A stretch of 64,000 nt of DNA from Catonia carolina (Eukaryota > Arthropoda > Insecta > Hemiptera > Achilidae), in NCBI GenBank assembly GCA_035578175.1, contig JAQMRL010000001.1:61961553-62025552 (forward strand), in the 5' to 3' direction. The position numbers and the translations under genes were made by a program. Below, piece by piece: positions 47,179-59,710 of this stretch (within the stretch, counting starts at the first letter, position 1; each line of letters starts with the position of its first letter). Under the pieces are notes generated by a model that was given only the letters and a program-made list of their open reading frames with translations, did not search any database and had not been told where the DNA came from.

Positions 47179-49030
47179 ATTTTTTTTTCTTTAATTCTTT
47201 ATTTACAACTGTAAAATGTTACAACAAGCAAATGTGATGATTATCATAATAATGTAAATGACATGATAGGCATGAGAGGGGTAGGGCCCCCATTGGTGCC
47301 TCCCCAAGAATGAAATTTGTATATCAAATTAGCAGGTCTCTACTCCAGCGTCTTTTAAGGCGTCTAGGGGGATTATCAGGTAAATGGACGGAGGAAAGTG
47401 AACGCACCAGGGGGTTCTCGTGTTCGTGTGTCGTGTGACTTGTCGTGAAAGCGGTTGTATAGGTATTCAATGGAATTTTGTACAAGTGGTGTTTTCAAAT
47501 CTGTATGTAAGGTTTTGTTGCTAACGTAAAAAGGTGCATTTGCTTTAAGGCGTAATGTTTTTGACTGGAATGCTTGAATTCGTTGCAAGTTAGAGGGTTT
47601 GGTTGAACCGTAAATTTGGGACCCGTAGGTTCACATAGGTTTCAAAAGAGAACAATATATGCGTAATTTTTGTGCCATTGGTAAATTTGATCGTTTGTGA
47701 AGGAGGGAATATAGAAGTTTAAATCGGGAATTCAGTAATAAACGTTTCCGTTTGATATGTGTGCTCCAAGTTAGTCGTTTATCAAAAGTCAGACCGAGAT
47801 ACTTGACCGTATCTGTTTTTGTGAGAGGTTCATTGTCTATGTATACTGGTGGGCAATCACCATGAAGGAGTGTGAAAGCTACGTGAAGGGATTTTGTCGT
47901 ATTAAGTTTTATTTTCCATGTTTTACACCATTCGTGTATAAGATTGAGATGATGTTGGAGTGTTAGTGAAGCGTGTATAGAGTTTTGGTCTCGGGCTAAT
48001 ATCGCTATGTCATCAGCGTAGGTAGCAGTGAGGGTCTGGGGTAGGTTCGGTAGGTCTGAAGTGTATACAGAATAGAGAAGTGGGGCGAAAATTGAGCCCT
48101 GAGGCACGCCGGCTAAGACAAGAAAGAAATTTGAGTAGGACGAATTCTAAAGAATCTGTCAGACAGGAAGGAATTTATGATAAGGTAGTAGGTAAATGGT
48201 AGTATTTCTTTCAGTTTGTGTAAAAGACCTGTATGCCAAACTCTGTCAAAAGCTTGAGCGACATCCAGGAAACTTGCGGACTTATACATCTTTTGTTCCA
48301 TAGAAGCTATGTAATCAGTCACCCTGTGCAGTTGTTGTGTAGTGGAGTGTTGAGTGCGGAATCCGAATTGATGTGGAGGTAGTATATCATGGACCAGCGG
48401 AAAAATGCGCTTGTAAAGGAGTTTTTCGAAAATTTTTGAAGGTACTGAGAGGAGGCTTATTGGTCGGTAGGAGGAAGGTAAATGAAAAGGTTTGTTCGGT
48501 TTTTGTATCATCACTATTTCTGCATACTTCCAGTGAGTGAGGAAATGTGTCGTGCGCAATATACTATTGAAGATTGTAGTAAGGAGGACGAGCGCTTTCT
48601 GCGGTAAATGTTTAAGTATTTCAGCTGTTATTAAATCATATCCCGGTGACTTCTTACGTGGTAATCTCGAAACTTCAAATTTTATTTCGGAGGGGTGAAA
48701 GTATTTCGGTGGGAGGGATAATTGAAGCGGTTCATCTAGTGACTGAGTAACGCGTTGGTGATGTACAGATTGGATGTCATTATAGGGAGTGAATGTTTCA
48801 GAAAGATGACTACCAAACATTCAGCTTTGTCGTCATCAGTTATTAGCCAGGGTCCGTCACCCACCCTAAGGGGCATCGATGTTGTGTGATGCCGTAGTAG
48901 GCGTTTTGTGCTGCGCCAGAGACTACCATTCTTCTCGTTCAGAGTTCCAGTATAATTTTCGTATAAGCGGGTGTTGTGTGTTTTAATTTGCTGTTTCAGC
49001 TCGTTTGTCTGCCGGTTTAAGCGACGTTAA
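47179..49030 (-). pseudogene. Jockey-type LINE, near-complete RT with few breaks
   Basis: Domains in minus order: pre-RT linker (about 49030-48830, RLNRQTNELKQQIK); RT first blocks in 48113-48820 (KSPGYDLITAEILKHLP, SYRPISLLSVPSKIFEKLL, FGFRTQHSTTQQL, FLDVAQAFDRVWH with first catalytic Asp); then 47631-48107 (AGVPQGSIFAPLLYSVYT, YADDIAIL catalytic box, VKYLGLTFDKRLTW); then the C-terminal domain 47376-47588 (FQSKTLRLKANAPFYVSN, HTDLKTPLVQ). Breaks: a one-base shift near 48815, another near 48115, an in-frame TGA at 47631-47633 and a shift near 47378, after which RRLKRRWSRDLL is readable. The 3' UTR runs to an A tail (T9 at about 47181-47189). The endonuclease and ORF1 are absent, so the copy is 5'-truncated. 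It cannot make a functional enzyme, but its decay is modest. Confidence 0.9.
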
Positions 49031-49689
49031 AATAAAATTAGCCTTTAATTTTCAACATCTATATAAACAACAAATACGAACTATATAAATATTAATAGCG
49101 ATGATGAAAATATGGAAACAGTTAGCAAAATATACAATAATAAAAACAGCAAGAGTAATAATGATAATAATAATTTAAGTAGTTACCTGAAGTCTAAAGA
49201 TTTGATTAAACAAAAAATTACATTTATTATTTTCAGGATTCTAATAAGCCTTCGGTAATTTTCTGCAGATTAAATTAAATTAATTAACATGGAACAGGTG
49301 GGAATTTCGAAAACTTAATTTTAAGTTACGAATCTACGCAGATTTTATTGCAAGAAGGTAATTTATCTGACTTTCACCAAGTAGTATTCGGTTTCGGGTT
49401 TCAATCGTTATTTTTTTAAATATTTTATTTGTTTTGCATTAGTTTTAATTAATTCTTTAAATTGTTTTAATATAAGTGTATAGCACTCGCAATACATCAA
49501 GCTTTTAAAAATATTTATTAGAGTGTTTCTCAAGGGTTCTTCTTCTCATAGTTTCTATTCCTTCCGTACATAGGCATCCATATCAACAATCATTATTTTG
49601 TTGACTGCTGCCCTGAATACCGGCGTGGTTGTAATAGACTACCAGTTTATAATATTTTAAACTAAGAACCTCTCTTGTATCAACACTCT
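49031..49689. other. AT-rich stretch, no gene recognised
   Basis: Nothing supported between the 5'-truncated Jockey end and the nested SINE. Confidence 0.4.
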
Positions 49690-50252
49690 TTTTCTTGTAA
49701 TATTCGCAGTAAAATAATAAGAGTTCCGGGTGTAGTTTCCAGTCAAGTCTCGCATTTTGTCGTTGTTGTTGTTGCGTAGGTCATCAGCCGAAAGGCTGGT
49801 TTGAACCTGTAGAGGTTTTACTAAGTAAAACGAGGAGTGAAGTGGTTTACCATTGCCTTCCTCACTGAGTGGAAAAGTACGCTTATCAGTATGCCGGGAC
49901 CTCTGAAAAGCACATATTTTCCACTCTGCAAATGACACCTTCACTTCATTCACCACAGGGTCTGGCTGTTTAATGAAATTCATTACTTTCAGAGGAGATA
50001 ACTCTGATTAGTGTCACAGTACACCTCTATCTCTTCTGTTCTTAAATGATTCAGTCATTTAATAGGCTGACCATGTAATAAGAAACAGAAACTATTTATT
50101 TTAGCCCTGCTACGAACAGATTGAGTGTAAATAATTTGACACTCCACCTGTCTATTATGGGCGAGCATTTTGTCATCACTCATTTTCAAATATCAACTTT
50201 AATGGTCTGCGTTAGCATTATATGCAAATTAGTCGAACGTAAAAAAAATTAA
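49690..50252 (+). repeat. SINE family 1, split by a nested retroposon
   Basis: The left piece (to 49761) holds a degenerate B box and CCAGTCAAGTCTCGCATTTT; the right piece (from 50165) continues TTTTGTCATCACTCATTTTC and TCTGCGTTAGCAT, ending in an A-rich run near 50252. Joined, they follow the family-1 layout. The interruption is exactly the retroposon at 49762-50164 plus a 10-bp duplication. Confidence 0.7.
49762..50164 (-). mobile_element. ~400-bp CAA-tailed retroposon, copy C (nested, full length)
   Basis: Perfect 10-bp duplications GCATTTTGTC flank it (49752-49761, 50165-50174). Reverse reading runs from CTCGCCCATAATAGACAGG to a CAACAACAACAAC-type tail (GTT units at 49762-49772). The small frame (ATG at 49983) is open through QPDPVVNEVKVSFAEW, KRTFPLSEEG and VKPLQVQTSL and extends past the tail. 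Insertion into a SINE dates it as younger than that SINE. Confidence 0.9.
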
Positions 50253-51139
50253 CCTGCTATCATTTTTCATAATGAATTAGTAGATAAATTTGTTTTAGAA
50301 TCTACTCATTTTAACGCGGTTCATCCACGGCACTCTCAACATCTTAAGGAGGAGCTACATTTCAAAGGCTCCCGATCTTTTCCTTGCTGACTACCTATAG
50401 GTCCACGGCTGTAAACTATAAAACATCACAAAACTATTTGAGCAGCATGAAAGTCTCAACTTTTTATTTACTGCAAAGCATTTTAATAATTCATTTCAAG
50501 AAAAATAATTTACAAAAATTTCTCTCTCATTTCACTAAAAATATTTCTGGTATTTTCAATGACTCACTTGTAAGATTACTAACTAGTAGACAGATACAGG
50601 TGGTGAAAATGTAACCATAACAAAACTCATACAATATTAAACAATACAACAGGAAAAATACTATTAGGTTTTAATCGTTGAAAATTCATGGAAAATATTA
50701 CTTTTTTGTCAATGTGTATGGAATCTTTTGCACGGTATCGTTGACAAAACGTCCCACTGTTAGGCTTTAGAGGAAACATGGTCACATGCCATTAATAATT
50801 AATATTACAGGAAAACTTCGATGAAATGCCAACGTCAGGTGTGCTTAAAAAAGTTACAAAATTTTACAATACAGTTCTACAAAATAAGATGTAGTTAACT
50901 TCAATTCATTAACTAGATATTACCCTTCGCACTTATCAAAAATCAATTAGTTTGATATTTAAATAATTTAACAAATTGAATATTGGGCTAAGACAAATGT
51001 TAAATGCATTCTGTTAGAATAAATAACTGAACTGATCGTTTATTTTACACTAATAAAAAGCAATAAGAAAATTTATATGGATTGAACAACGTGTACTATA
51101 ACGTGAGTACAGAAAGAAATCTAGTTGAAAATCAGAGGT
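50253..51139. other. AT-rich stretch, no gene recognised
   Basis: A 76-codon frame at 50384-50614 lacks any feature; nothing else supported. Confidence 0.4.
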
Positions 51140-51480
51140 GTAGTGTTCAATGTTTAATGCTGTAACAAGAGCAGTGATGAGTTACGGGGCACAGATATGG
51201 GAGTACAGTCATGGAAATAATTACAAGCTACGTAAAGGTATTTTATAAAACAAGTTATTTAGTTTACCGTTGTGCACTCCAATTTATGTGATTTACCTAA
51301 AAAATGGGATGAATCTTTTATTATTTTATATTTTTATTAAATTTAACTTCGGATATAATTTATTTCAAAGGTATTTAGAATAACGGAGTATTGATGGTTA
51401 CGTATTTTGGCTTTAAAAATATTAGGATGCGGTGTGGGATGGTTTAAGGAATGGAAGTCTTTAGCAGACAAATAAGTTGG
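51140..51480 (+). pseudogene. LINE C-terminal fragment (YGAQ-type)
   Basis: Plus-strand translation reads FNAVTRAVMSYGAQIWEYS, KLFSLPLCTPIYVIYLKNG, then FIKFNFGYNLFQRYLE and a WDGLRNG-like end. These correspond to the R.V..YGAQ.WG, LF.LP..TPNY...LE.G and LKL.F.Y blocks of an insect LINE C-terminus. Several stops interrupt the frame. It is not homologous by eye to the Jockey copies at 43-49 kb. Confidence 0.6.
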
Positions 51481-54039
51481 TAGTTATTATGGATTACAAT
51501 TTATTTTGATTTTATTTGGTTTAAAGTAAATTCAATAGCATTAAATAAGGATTTTACTATTAATTTTTATTCAGTGTACTTAAGAACATAATTCATTTAT
51601 TTTTTTATTATTTATAATGGAGAATGCTAAACCACTCTTTAATTTGCAAATGTTGATTAAACGGTATAATATGTGTAGGGCCTACTACGATATTTAATCC
51701 AATGAGAAATGTCGGCTTACAGTGAACTTTATGTGATAGGTATTAATTTTATGTTTCTTTCTCTATTTTTTTTCTAAAACATTTTCGAAGAATTCAATAG
51801 AAAAACGCCCCGGTTGGCCATATTAATAAAATTTTCTATTTTGTAGCAAATATTTGATGGTACCTATGTAAAAGTTTCATTAGTAGGCCTATTTTTATTA
51901 TTACAAAAAAATAATAAGTTACTAGTATTTAATAAAAGAATCCTTATTCTTTCCGAAAACGGTTTGATGTATTTTTGAAAAATTTAGGGTACGAAGAATA
52001 GTTCATGAAATCGAGTACAAATATAAGAATTTAATTTGCGATATTAAATTAAAACAGTTGGTATATTCAGTAAAAGAATTTAATATATTTGAAAATGTAT
52101 CTTATTTTTATAAAAAAATGAATAAACTTATATCACTATTGAATGATAAGAGGAAAAAGTGTGAAGTAAGTTCATAGGTGAAAGGACCATCGGATTTGTA
52201 TGGGGAATGATGCAACATCCTTGAAAGTAATCAGATCACAGCCAGCCAAGGCTTTAAAAGGAGGGTGAATTGCGTGACATACCTTTTCAGGAGAAATTGA
52301 TTGGGTGTAAGCCATAAGGAAGGAAGAAGGATTTATGTATTCATTATGGGTGTGTTACAACTCATTAATCTTCTTTTTAAGGCTACAGAAAAATATAATA
52401 TATTAAAAAAACACAATCATTTTTAATTTGTTTTAGAATAGGGCCTAATCAAAGTTAAAAATACAGGATTTAAATTTATTCAGAAATAATAATTTAGTAA
52501 ACTAATATCACTATGTTAGATAGGCTAACAATATACTCTTACCAGTTATTCTGATGACAGATTTTGGTACAATCAGACGAACATTTTGTAGTCGTTGATG
52601 AGCTCCGTAGCCGAAGAGCCTCAAATTGGGTTTAGAAGTTAATACCGCGAAACAAAAAACTATGGCCTTCAAGAGGGATGCAATATCAATTAATTTTGTT
52701 AAAGTTCAAGGCGCATGAAGTTACATTTATTTAGAAAGAGACACAAACAGCAAGTAAAACCGTTTTACAGAAATCAAGAGACGAATGTAAATCGTAAGAG
52801 CAGGTTTTATAAACTTAGACAGCCTTTTAATGTCACCCCCAAGCAGTTAAACTGAGAACCTTGAAATACTACACCTAATCTTTATTAACATTTATGGATA
52901 AAAAGGGATCTGTAAAAAACAAGTTATTACAAAGCTAGAAGCATTCAAGATGAGCATTTATTCCAGGAGGCTATGAATAAGCTGAATATTAGAGTTGTTT
53001 TTTAGTATAACAACTAACGAAGACTTATTACTGAGAATAGTTTCAGTATGGGCGCATTTAATTGTCAAAATTAAAATCAGGAAAACACCACATCTCGGTC
53101 CATAATGCACCACCAAATCAACTAATAATAGAAGGTAAATTTGAAAACAGTGTGGGATGAACAGAAAAGAAAATTGAAAAAACATCAAGAAATGAAGATG
53201 AACAAATGGATTAATTTGTCACGTCCAAAATAGCGAAAAATTTTCCACACGAGTCGGTAACTTCAATTGAGACGGGAATAGAGAAAAGGAATGACACAAG
53301 CTGTTGTTATAAAATGTAGAGGCTTGATTAAAATATTTATTCTGATAAATGTACTCATATTAACTGTGACTAATTAAATAATTTCACATTTTGAATAATA
53401 TAAAGCATATTATGCCGGTGGAATAAAATAGAGTAGGCTAATATCAATGTCAATTGCAAACTGTTGAAACAAATAATACAACTGAACACTTATTGTGTAT
53501 TTGTACGTTGGTGTAGAATTGTGGTGACCCACACCGACGTCGTAGTGTTATGGATCTGTATGACGATAATCGTCCATTATTCGTTTTAACCGAACTCCAT
53601 GACTGTTGTGGTCACAAACGCTGTTGTTCAATCTCAAAATCATTCCACACGCGTTTATATGTTACACGTGTATATAATATTTCGTTAACCAGTTTTGAAA
53701 ATTTATTGAAAGTTATTGTTAGTGTTGAATTCCATTTAATTGTCAAAATATTTCTCTTCGTTTGAAAAAATATTCAGAATTCTTCATAACAAACAACAAA
53801 CAAAAAAATTTAAATAATGCATAGGCACCTGTTTTTATAAACGAAATAAAATTATTATTAAATTTATTGTTTTGAATTTTACGTTTAAAACATATCACAA
53901 TGTCATTGCAAGATGAAAGCTTCACCGAATAACTTTCAAATTCGTAACAATTCTTTGCATTACTATAAAACAAACGTTTTATAATACACGTATTGATGTT
54001 GTCCATTAAACTAAAGCAAAACACTATCAAACAGAACAA
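51481..54039. other. AT-rich stretch, no gene recognised
   Basis: A TAGGCCTA palindrome lies at 51884-51891. A 71-codon frame at 53550-53765 starts with a less AT-rich, Cys/His-containing segment (ELHDCCGHKRCC), but no family match is recognised and no splice context is clear. Segment 52185-52330 may be another LINE scrap (SQGFKRRVNCVTYLF), unproven. Confidence 0.4.
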
Positions 54040-54265
54040 AACTTCTCTGCAGGCTTATAGGAAAGCATTCTAACTTAACACTGAAACAAAAACTTTCTAT
54101 CTCTAAATACTTGCTAGCGCCGATTTTAGCATATGCTTGTCAAATACACGGTTCTATAGCTCGCAGCAATTTCGCTCGTTTATAAGCAGCTGAGCCTAAG
54201 ATATTTGGTACTACCCTGAAACCCATTGGATCGTAAGTAAACAAAATGACCTTCAAATTCCTTAC
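54040..54265 (+). pseudogene. Jockey-type LINE C-terminal RT fragment
   Basis: Plus-strand frame reads GKHSNLTLKQKLSISKYLLA, PILAYACQIHGSIARSNFAR, a stop, then AAEPKIFGTTL. It matches the (R)SNL.L..KL.IYK..L.PI.TYA...WG..A.SN...LQ block after RT. It is short and broken. The minus-strand frame 54140-54343 is its shadow. Confidence 0.65.
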
Positions 54266-55359
54266 GTTATTAATATAATTAAAGAACACTACAAATAGTT
54301 CTATAAAAAAACTTCCAAAGATAAAAACGGCTTGGGGTAACACGAAATTAAAATAATTTATATATCCAGTTTTTTATTGCCTTTTGAAAGGAATGTGGAG
54401 TAAAAATCTATTCCAATCTCCATACAACACCTTTTCAATCAACTTACCATTCTATTACAAAATCATTTCATAAAAACAAGAATCCATCAATTATAATTGT
54501 CTACAAATCTCTAATTCACTATATTTTATATAATTCACTTAGAAATTGTACAATTACACGTACAATTTCACGTAGGAATCGATCATTAGACGGATTTACA
54601 TTCAACAAATTGCTACTTATCAAATTCATTAGTTTTACATAAAAATAAAAAATATACAATTGTGAACAAAAATAAAGTTAAAGCCAAACCAAAAATCACG
54701 TTAATAATATATTAATAAGTGAAAATTTACAAGATTTTATTACTTGGGTATTCAGTTTTTGTTGTAAAACTGATAAGATTTTTAACACATAACATATTGT
54801 CAAAAACTGCTTTGTTATTTTTCCTGAAATATTTACACAGTATTAAACTCGTATGTGCACAGATGCTGATCGAGTTGCTATGATGAAAACAACTACATTC
54901 CATATGAGTTTTAAGTAAAGTTTGTGTACCTTCAAACTTTCGATTAAAAAGCAACGGTGATCTAAGGCCTTGTAAAATTTATCATACCAGAAAAACCTCA
55001 TCTAATGTATAACACCTAATAAAAGTGCTGTAAAACTTTGAAAGAGATAGGTTTTATAGCTGTTCTTGAGAAAATATTCCTCGTACACATTGTGTCAGAT
55101 AAGGATTCCGTGTTTTAATCAACAAAATGCATATATTACACCAATCATACGTTCCAGAAAGGACATTAAAAAGAAAACGGAACAGAAATCGATTTCAGAC
55201 TGAACATAAAAATACACTATAATCCACCACAAAATATTACATTTATTTGAAGTAAATACTGTATAATACTCAAAAATTACAACACAATTTAGCCATATAT
55301 AAAGGGTTCCACGCCAGGCTAGCTTCCTCTTGTCATATTTCCATTACGTAATTCAGTAC
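54266..55359. other. AT-rich stretch, no gene recognised
   Basis: Nothing supported; the minus frame 54727-54954 has no family features. Confidence 0.4.
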
Positions 55360-55530
55360 ATTCAGACGGCCCAAAGGTTTGATGACCAGCACAACGGACT
55401 TCTTAGCCAGGGATCTCGGGTTCTATGCCAGGTTAGGTCTGGTATTTTTTTGTCTCTCATATTCATCTATCACCCTTTCCTGAATAAATTAACCTTTGCG
55501 TGCACGTCAATCAGACGTTAAATTTAGAAA
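55360..55530 (+). repeat. SINE family 1, decayed
   Basis: The head has GATGACCAGCACAACGG (A-box region) and GGGTTCTATGCCAGG (B box), then GGTCTGGTATTTTTTTGTC, TTCATCTATCACCC and CAGACGTTAAATTTAG. About 10 bp separate it from copy 3 of the 0.9-kb repeat. Confidence 0.65.
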
Positions 55531-55540
55531 ATTCAGCACA

Positions 55541-56335
55541 ATTTTAATTTCTCTTTCCCTATATGAAATTTAGATAAAAAATTATTGGTACCATATTTAA
55601 GTCGATTTTTCAAAATCGAGTTTTTGCCAGAAATACAAATTTTCAGGTCTCTTGAGTCCAAAAGTTTTTTACCCATTAGTTGTTTTACTACTGTAGTTTT
55701 TTTACCTATTAGTTTTCTGCTTGTGTGTTAACAAAAATCTCAAAAACGGAAAATCGTACCAAGTTGAAATTTAGAGCTCAAGTACCACGAGGGAACCAGA
55801 TACGAATATTTACATGAGAATCGGTCAATCGGAAGTAGTAGGTTATTCATGTGATTTTAAAAAAACGGCTTACACGATTTTGTTTAAAATTGCTTTATTC
55901 ACTACACTTATTAATCTTGAATTATTAAATGAAACTTGATAATCCTGAATGAACTTCATAAAGGCTGTTTTCTTGTAGTAAGAATTAATTTTTAGGATTA
56001 CAGCATTAATATACATTTTAGGACAAAAGTGTATAACAACAATGAAAGTAATAGAAAGTTTAAAAAAACGTACAACTTTTATTTAATGCTTTTTATAGTG
56101 CTATTATAGTGGATGGAATAACTATTTTATTCTATCCGCTACTTAGGCCTACTACTTAGTTTAGCGCCTAGTAGTGGTTTTTCTGTTCATTAAAATTAGG
56201 ATCAATTTGAGGTAGATGTCCAGTTGCAGTTATCCACACATGGATTTCATTATTTACTTATTTATTTATTTTGTTTTTCATTATTTACATTATCAAGAGA
56301 AAATCATGTTCGAATGTTTCATACCAGATTATTGT
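55541..56335 (+). repeat. ~0.9-kb interspersed repeat, copy 3 (shorter)
   Basis: Starts TTTAATTTCTCTTTCCC and ends GAATGTTTCATACCAGATT, matching both termini of copies 1 and 2. It carries a single internal unit (CATTAATATACATTTTAGGA, ACAACTTTTATTTAATGC, GTTTAGCGCC) where the others have two. A local inverted pair (GGATGGAATA .. TATCCGC region, 56113-56139) interrupts that unit. The most diverged copy. Confidence 0.65.
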
Positions 56336-56984
56336 AAATGTTACTTACTACAAGACTAATTAACAAAACAATGTTTGTGTAAAACACAATATTTTGTGAA
56401 ACCGTTCTAAATATACTGAATGATGTATATCTTTTTTGAAAGTGAAAGACCGAAGTGGTTATTATAGCCTGATACAATGAGTTTGGGTGTATAAACAGAT
56501 ATCGATTAACAGATGAACCTCTAGTAAGCAAAAAATGTTTAACGATTGACAGTGATATGAGAAATTGAAGTAAAATAAGATTTAAATAAAAAAGGTAAAT
56601 AAAGATATTCTTAACTCAACCCATTCAGAAATTCATATTAAAAATATATTTTATTTATTCTGACAAATACAGTAAAAGTTTCGTTAACAAAATACCTGCC
56701 GAGGATTTCATAACCTAATAAAAACACTACCTGAAACAACCAAAGTGATAGAACAAACAGCCCTTTTTATCTTCTCTTTTTGTTCTCCGTCACATCACTC
56801 TCATACCAGTTACAGTTTCTACAGGTCATCTAACAATTCCGTGTAATTTTTTTATGTTTATTTTACCGTTGTATTAGATTTTTGTTGTTGCAAATTTTTA
56901 CAAAATATATTTGATCAGTACTAAAATAATAAGCTATATCATTTAAAGAATGTATTTAAAAAATACGTACTAAAACAATACTAC
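56336..56984. other. AT-rich stretch, no gene recognised
   Basis: Holds the third copy of the AAGTGGTTATTATAGCCTGA motif (about 56445-56500). Nothing else. Confidence 0.4.
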
Positions 56985-57145
56985 TTCTTTATCATTAACA
57001 GCTAATTATCAGCTGTATTTTTCTACTAGTTATGGAACGATGGATTTTGATTTGCAATAATTACCGGATTCCAGCCGAGAATTATACTAGGAATCTTCTG
57101 TTTTGCAGGCTAGTTCGCTAACCATTACGCCACAGACGTGGACAT
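56985..57145 (-). repeat. tRNA-derived SINE, family 2
   Basis: Reverse reading has an A box TGGTTAGCGAACTAG preceded by GTCTGTGGCGTAA, a weak B box (TATAATTCTCGGCTGG), then CAAATCAAAATCCATCGTTC and AGCTGATAATTAGCTG. Confidence 0.6.
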
Positions 57146-57171
57146 TATTTTTCAAGTATTTTTTTTTAAGT

Positions 57172-57232
57172 TATTTATTTAAGGTCGCATCAACAATGCA
57201 GTCATTAGCGACCAGTTATTACAATAAAATTA
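57172..57232 (-). repeat. SINE family 2 tail, separate truncated copy
   Basis: Reverse reading GGTCGCTAATGACTGCATTG, TTGATGCGACC, TTAAATAAATAA is the cleanest family-2 tail in the window. It lies on the wrong side of the neighbouring SINE head to be its tail. Confidence 0.65.
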
Positions 57233-58654
57233 TAACAGTATCCAATAAACTGCTGATACATAATTCCAAAAAACAATCAACAAAAAAAACAACAATGAAT
57301 TAATTACTTACAAAAATTAAAAACATTAAATAATAACAATGACTGATCGTGACAGAAAATTTTCAAGTCTTTGATAACATACTTTTAACACTACTACAAA
57401 TACTCATTTTAATTCAATGAATTTTTGGCAATTGTACTGTGTTTAACAGCAAACGCCTGACAATGCATTTGTTTATGTAAACATTTTGTTTTAAGGACCA
57501 GGAATGCCTATCTCCCGTAATGTTAGTCTAGGGAACATTTTCTCAAAAACTATTAAGAGTTATCCTCTCCTATTTTCTTGTGGTTACTTTTCAGGCTATT
57601 ATACATCCACTGAATTAGTAGAATTTTGATATATTTTTAGGAAGATAGAATTTTTTTTTTAAATTACCACTTTTGAAAATCATAACTTTTCGTCAATTAA
57701 AGTGGAAAATAAATATTTAAATATATTATTTTACTATAATATTAACTCAGTACTTTGAAATTATGGCATGAAAGGCTGTACAAAAATTTCATTAAAATCT
57801 ATTCACAGCTGGCTGAGAAAATATTCTTATGCGTCAAAATTGTTGTTCAAGGGAGACAAGAAAAAACTAAAAGAGAACACATTATCAGTCAAATAATCCA
57901 AAATGTTATTTTTACAGTTGAGAGGTTACTATATTACGTTCACAGATGGTATAGTGCTAACTTAAAGTTTTAAAACAGAAAATATCGCACACAATAATTA
58001 ATAAATGATCTATTGTCATTAAAAAAATGAGCAAATAGGTAACGTTTAAAAAATAACGTAAGGATTGAACACATTTTTTAATTTAAAAAAATGAAAAACC
58101 GCCAACAAATTATACCTATATCGTTGGATGCAGAAAACTCTGAATTTTAATAATTTGAAAAAACCGGAACTTGTGAAAATTTTCAATTTCTTTCGTTCCG
58201 GGTACTCTTAAAAAGTTTATCAGCACAAATAGACCTAATTTAAGTATAAGTAAATCCGTGGAAAGTAGTACATATTAAGTATTAATTATTAATTAATTAA
58301 TTAAAAAAGTCATAAGTAGTAGGAGCCTACATGGTTTTCTATTTAATTACAAATATGTTTTTTGTATAGATGGATTGGGTTCTACGCTACACATATTTAC
58401 CAATTCCAATCTTAATCTGACATTCTCAAAATAACGTTACCAACCTCCACAGAATAATTAATATAGAATAATGGCGTAAAATTATACTTTCAGGATAAAA
58501 TTAAACCCAATATTATTAAAATTTTAGTTAGCAGGACACGTGGAATTGAACATAAGTTCTGAAAACATACACTGTGTATATGGTTAAGGAAAAGAAGAAA
58601 ATCATAAAGGAACTGACACAAAATAGTGTTTGATAATAAATGTAAAGAGTTCAA
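57233..58654. other. AT-rich stretch, no gene recognised
   Basis: The 72-codon frame at 57755-57973 and others have no family features. Confidence 0.4.
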
Positions 58655-58815
58655 CTTATTTTTTGGTTTTTAATCTAGCTGTTATGCACGTAAAGGCTAA
58701 TGCAACACTGGTAATGAAAATGACTCAAGAAAAAATCCCAGACCTGACCGGAATATGAACCAGAAAAAGAAGCAAGTTGCGCTGGCCAACAAACAAACGG
58801 GCAAACCAAACAATC
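58655..58815 (-). repeat. SINE family 1
   Basis: Reverse reading has GGCCAGCGCAACTTGC (A-box region), GGTTCATATTCCGG (B box), GGTCAGGTCTGGGATTTTTT, TTGCATTAGCC and a T-rich/A-rich tail near 58655. Confidence 0.7.
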
Positions 58816-59554
58816 AAAATGAAAAAACAAAAATCTTTAGCCAGCGGTAACAAGTGTGCACTGAGCTTCCATGTAAACTTGTAAAAGGATGCTGTTCCAA
58901 AGATATCGTTTTGAGCCTACTCAAAATTTCTCTTTCTTGTACCACGTTAAGTTCCCTTAATGTTAAATATTCCTCACGTGGTTTTCCCAGGAGTATTTTT
59001 CCCTATTCTCCGCTAGACAGAATAACTGAGTACTGGCATTCCCAGACTACTTCCTACTGTTTATTTTAATCAGGACACCCATCGTCTGCCACTGCTTCAC
59101 TAATCTTAAACGTTACTTCTCAATATAAGTTGAAGTAGTTTTTAACGGTCAGATCGAAGAACAAACACCGAATACACCAACTCTCTTCACAAGACAATAT
59201 TAACTTAACCCTTTCAATCCCAAATGTTTCAACTATACACAAAAAATATGTGTACATTGTTTCATACGTTTTACTGATATTTAAGTGTAATAAAATTGCT
59301 TTTAGACCTTTACCCCTGACACGTACATGACATTGGGACTTCATAGTATCAAAGTTGTCAACAATATTACTGAGTAAAATCATGCTCAGGCTTCCTAAAA
59401 TATATTCTTTTACTTAGATTTGTAGCAAAAGAACTAAATATGATTTTAATATTAGTCATTATTTAAGACAAACAATTTTACAATAAAGAAGGAAATGCTG
59501 CTTTATTTTAGTAATTAAACACAGATATTTAAAACTAAAATTTAAAAAAAATAA
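58816..59554. other. AT-rich stretch, no gene recognised
   Basis: The plus frame 58854-59069 and minus frame 59120-59383 are somewhat less AT-rich but show no domain or splice context I can defend. Confidence 0.4.
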
Positions 59555-59710
59555 TAGTCGCCTTTGTGGTGCAAAAGGTCAGCAAGCTACACTGCAAAAT
59601 GGAGATCTCAGGTTCGATTTCTGGCTAGGATACAGAAAATGATTACACTTCACATAACACGTTCTTTAATCCAAAGTATTCGCTAACAACTAAAATTTTG
59701 ATGTATTTTA
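59555..59710 (+). repeat. tRNA-derived SINE, family 2
   Basis: TCGCCTTTGTGGTGCAAAAG leads into GGTTCGATTTCTGG (B box), then CACTTCACATAACACG and a degenerate tail ATTCGCTAACAACTAAAATT, TTGATGTATTTTATTT. Confidence 0.6.
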
